From: Simmondsia chinensis
Lineage: Eukaryota > Streptophyta > Magnoliopsida > Caryophyllales > Simmondsiaceae
NCBI GenBank assembly: GCA_018398585.1
Contig: JAGTTD010000016.1
Span: 25,963,212-26,027,211, forward strand
Length of the DNA stretch: 64,000 nucleotides
Direction of reading: 5' to 3'
The notes under the pieces: model-generated
Told to the model about the DNA's origin: nothing
Seen by the model: only the letters and a program-made list of their open reading frames with translations
Database searches by the model: none
Part shown: positions 47,750 to 64,000 of the stretch, one piece after another
Numbering within the stretch: position 1 is the first letter of the stretch
How the letters are laid out: each line of letters begins with the position of its first letter
Translations under genes and position numbers: made by a program

Positions 47750-48080
47750 TATTCAGAAGAATACTTGAACGCTAGTTGAACATCCGACAAGGATGACTAT
47801 GCTTTTAAAAGCTAGTAAATATTATAGGTGGTGGGGGTGTTATTCATTGAATTTCAAGAAACTAACACGTGTTATAAATTCCACTGTGATAATAGAGTTT
47901 GTTGCTCTGGTTTTTGCTTGTAAAGAAACACAATGATGAAAGGATCTTGTATTTAAGATTCCTCTGTGGTGCAAGCCAATGTTGTCTATTTCTATTCGTT
48001 GTGATAGTGAGATGTGTTTTAAATGTGGAAAGTGTTATGTATCACTGAAAGTCCGGACACAACAGTGTCAAATATTATAA
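47750..48080 (+). pseudogene. Copia RNase H remnant
   Basis: Stops and frame changes throughout, but short pieces line up in order with copia RNase H: a glycine-rich GGG-containing stretch (about 47826-47845), NSTVIIEFVALVFA-like (about 47878-47925, compare the usual STTEAEY/FIAL motif), and IRCDS-like (about 47995-48010, compare the CDNQSAI motif). Confidence 0.5.
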
Positions 48081-48797
48081 AGTGAAATAACTCATGAAAG
48101 ATTGAGTGATCATTGTGGACTTTGAAATGTATGTCTGAAACTAGTGGATCTCTTGTTTGAGAACATTGCTAGAGACTTGATAATTAAAGGAATGGTGTGA
48201 AACCTGTCATTATTAGTCACCCATGATGGGCCCTCAACTCGGCGCCTAGTATGACGCTAGGTCTCGGGTTCAATGAGAGAGACTTGTCATCTGTGTGACT
48301 GCAAGCACTAAATGAGATTTTTCCATCCCGACGGTGAAGTGCTTGATACCCGCTTCAGAGATTCAAGAGGATGAGCGTATGCTCTTAATGGACCTGGTTC
48401 TAGAACTTATTGAATGTCGCGTCGCAGGGACATGATCAATGACGTCCACCTTAGTGTGTTTTGAAGTTTGACCGCTTCAAAGGGATGATTTTTGACTAAA
48501 GGTTTGGCCTTGAAACGCTCACGAAGGGTACAGGACACAAGGTGACAAATGTGTCGATCTGGGAGGTGTAGGGTGTGTACGGAGAGTACGCCTAATGCGT
48601 GATTGGATAATTGGTTAGTCAAATAGGTTGTATGATTCAAAGCTTAGTCTACCATATTTTCAATCCGACTAACTGTATGATCTTTTCACTAGCCGGGGGT
48701 TCAATCGGGAGACACCCACGTTGATGCACGACGTGACGTCCTTTATTCGAAATGTCATATTGAGATTGATTGCATTTTAAATATAGTGGGGGAATAT

Positions 48798-49430
48798 TGA
48801 TGTATTTTCAAAATAATGCTATAAGAATTGTAAATAAAGCTTTTAAAGTTGGTCCTAAAGTTTGATATGTTTTGAAGTGTGTTGAGATGTGTGTCGACAC
48901 ACAGGGCTGATGTGTCGACACACATTCTTACAGAATAGGGATGCAGAGGTGTGTGTCAACACACACGGCCCGTGTGTCGACACACATCAACAGAACCTTA
49001 TCTGCAGAACTGTGTGTCGACACACAGGGAAAGTTTTTTTACCAGTTTTTACGCGTTAACTTCCGACCTTCGCGCCCTTTCTTTGAGGCATGTTTTGGGA
49101 CGTCTTTTTACACCTATTCTCATATATATATTCCCAGATTTTATTCTTGCGAGATAGACTTGAAGAACAAAAGATCTTTGAGAAAAAGAATTTGAAGAAC
49201 TGCAAGTGTTCTTGTGTTCTTGTATGAAATTCAAGCGTTGGGTTTGTTAAACTTAATCAATCTCTCTCTTTATACATCTTCACTCCATATTTGGTTGTTG
49301 TTGTATCCCCGAGGATATTTCGTATACCGAAATAAGTCTTAAGAAAAGTGATACATAACCTCAACACCTGAGATCTTCTGGTTACCTGTTTGCAAGAATT
49401 TTTCAAGTATTTGTGAGATTTACACTAACA
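48798..49430 (+). repeat. 3' LTR of decayed copia
   Basis: Starts tgatgtattttc after the purine tract and ends acactaaca. It carries five palindromic repeats (48888-49027, separate entry). A TATA-like catatatatatt lies near 49122. Confidence 0.7.
48888..49027 (+). promoter_or_regulatory. Palindrome array in LTR promoter region
   Basis: Five palindromes of the type TGTGTCGACACA within 140 bp, at about 48889, 48911, 48949, 48971 and 49011; one has tcaa instead of tcga at its centre. They lie about 100-230 bp upstream of the TATA-like sequence, where LTR enhancers normally sit. The same series is present, more mutated, in the left LTR (43692-43820). Confidence 0.55.
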
Positions 49431-49835
49431 CTGTATCTGCATCTGTATCTTATAAAATTAGTACACAGTTATACATCATTGTACAATAATCAAAAATCTT
49501 CGCAATCGCTGTTACTTCAACAAACAAAATCATCACTCATCAATTATTTTGAAGCATAAACTTGAGTTTAAATGGGTCATATCAGATCATAATCGAAACT
49601 GTCAAAATCTGATGAGAACAGACAAGCACTGGTGCATACCAATATATGAAGCAGCCAAGAAACAAAAAAGGCTGCAGTTCTTGCATTTTCTCACGATTAA
49701 TGACAATCTTGACGCAGATAATCGAAGCTTCAAATGGATTTTGGATGAATATGAAGCGGAAAACATGCAAGACTGGCACTACTTTCATGGCGATAGGTGA
49801 CGCCGTGGTGAGAAGAGAGAGGGAGAGAGAGAGAG

Positions 49836-63867
<14,032 letters not shown>

Positions 63868-64000
63868 CTGCAATCCATTATAAAAATCAGAAGTATAACC
63901 ACAAGTAGAAATATGGTCGGAAAAGAAACGATTTTGAGGGCATGATTTTTGGAAAATGAGGAAAACTGAACTTTTGGCAAGATAAAACCATCACATAAAC

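Larger units (their letters stand above)
43611..49430 (+). mobile_element. Old, decayed Ty1/copia element
   Basis: Two direct repeats of about 640 bp (43611-44253 and 48798-49430, roughly 90% alike by eye) enclose 4.5 kb without long frames. A purine tract, gtgggggaata, lies directly before the right repeat (48786-48796), as expected for the 3' LTR. Remains of copia RNase H are readable near 47750-48080. The left edge of the left LTR is unclear, and I found neither a primer binding site nor a target duplication. It is much older than the other two LTR elements. Confidence 0.7.

Overview
The window looks like nuclear DNA of a dicot. It is AT-rich, its genes have many introns, and it is full of plant retrotransposons and miniature DNA transposons. 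Nothing in it fixes the genus. Three host genes are supported by exon-by-exon reading. (1) A complete four-exon LIFEGUARD / BAX-inhibitor-1 family membrane protein lies on the + strand (16488-20115, 245 aa). (2) A complete 16-exon homologue of AP-5 adaptor complex subunit zeta-1 lies on the + strand (28746-41622, 570 aa). (3) The 3' half of a bacterial-type (organellar, EMB2247-like) valine--tRNA ligase lies on the - strand (49836-63867, 13 exons, 521 aa); its 5' half is beyond the right edge. The AP-5 and ValRS genes converge.

The rest is a transposon landscape. Positions 1459-3063 hold a Mutator-type fold-back element with a perfect 9-bp target duplication, a set of 35-bp palindromes and SINE pieces in both arms. 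Positions 6512-11381 hold a Ty1/copia element (- strand) with 98.6% identical LTRs but several frameshifts. It sits inside an older repeat that resumes on its other side. Positions 22279-27488 hold a Ty3/gypsy chromovirus (- strand) with a perfect 5-bp duplication, many stops and an altered reverse-transcriptase active site. Positions 43611-49430 hold an old, heavily decayed copia element (+ strand) whose LTRs carry an array of TGTGTCGACACA-type palindromes and which contains a poly(A)-tailed LINE-like insertion.

The most notable pattern is one recurring 3' module. It begins near GGTAAGGCTGCGTACA and ends in (TTG)n. It occurs in at least six short SINE copies. Two of these (19021-19254 and 29454-29706) carry a 5S rRNA-derived head that keeps the 5S internal promoter boxes. 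The same module is the 3' end of a 5'-truncated RTE-type LINE at 20757-21385. A 36-bp stub of it sits at 59512-59547 between 18-bp target duplications, and pieces of it are carried in the fold-back element. I read this as a 5S-derived SINE family mobilised in trans by an RTE LINE with the same tail. Every intron of the LIFEGUARD gene carries one copy in the sense direction.

Coordinates of exons come from reading frame, splice sites and agreement with the protein families as I know them; no alignment or transcript data were available.
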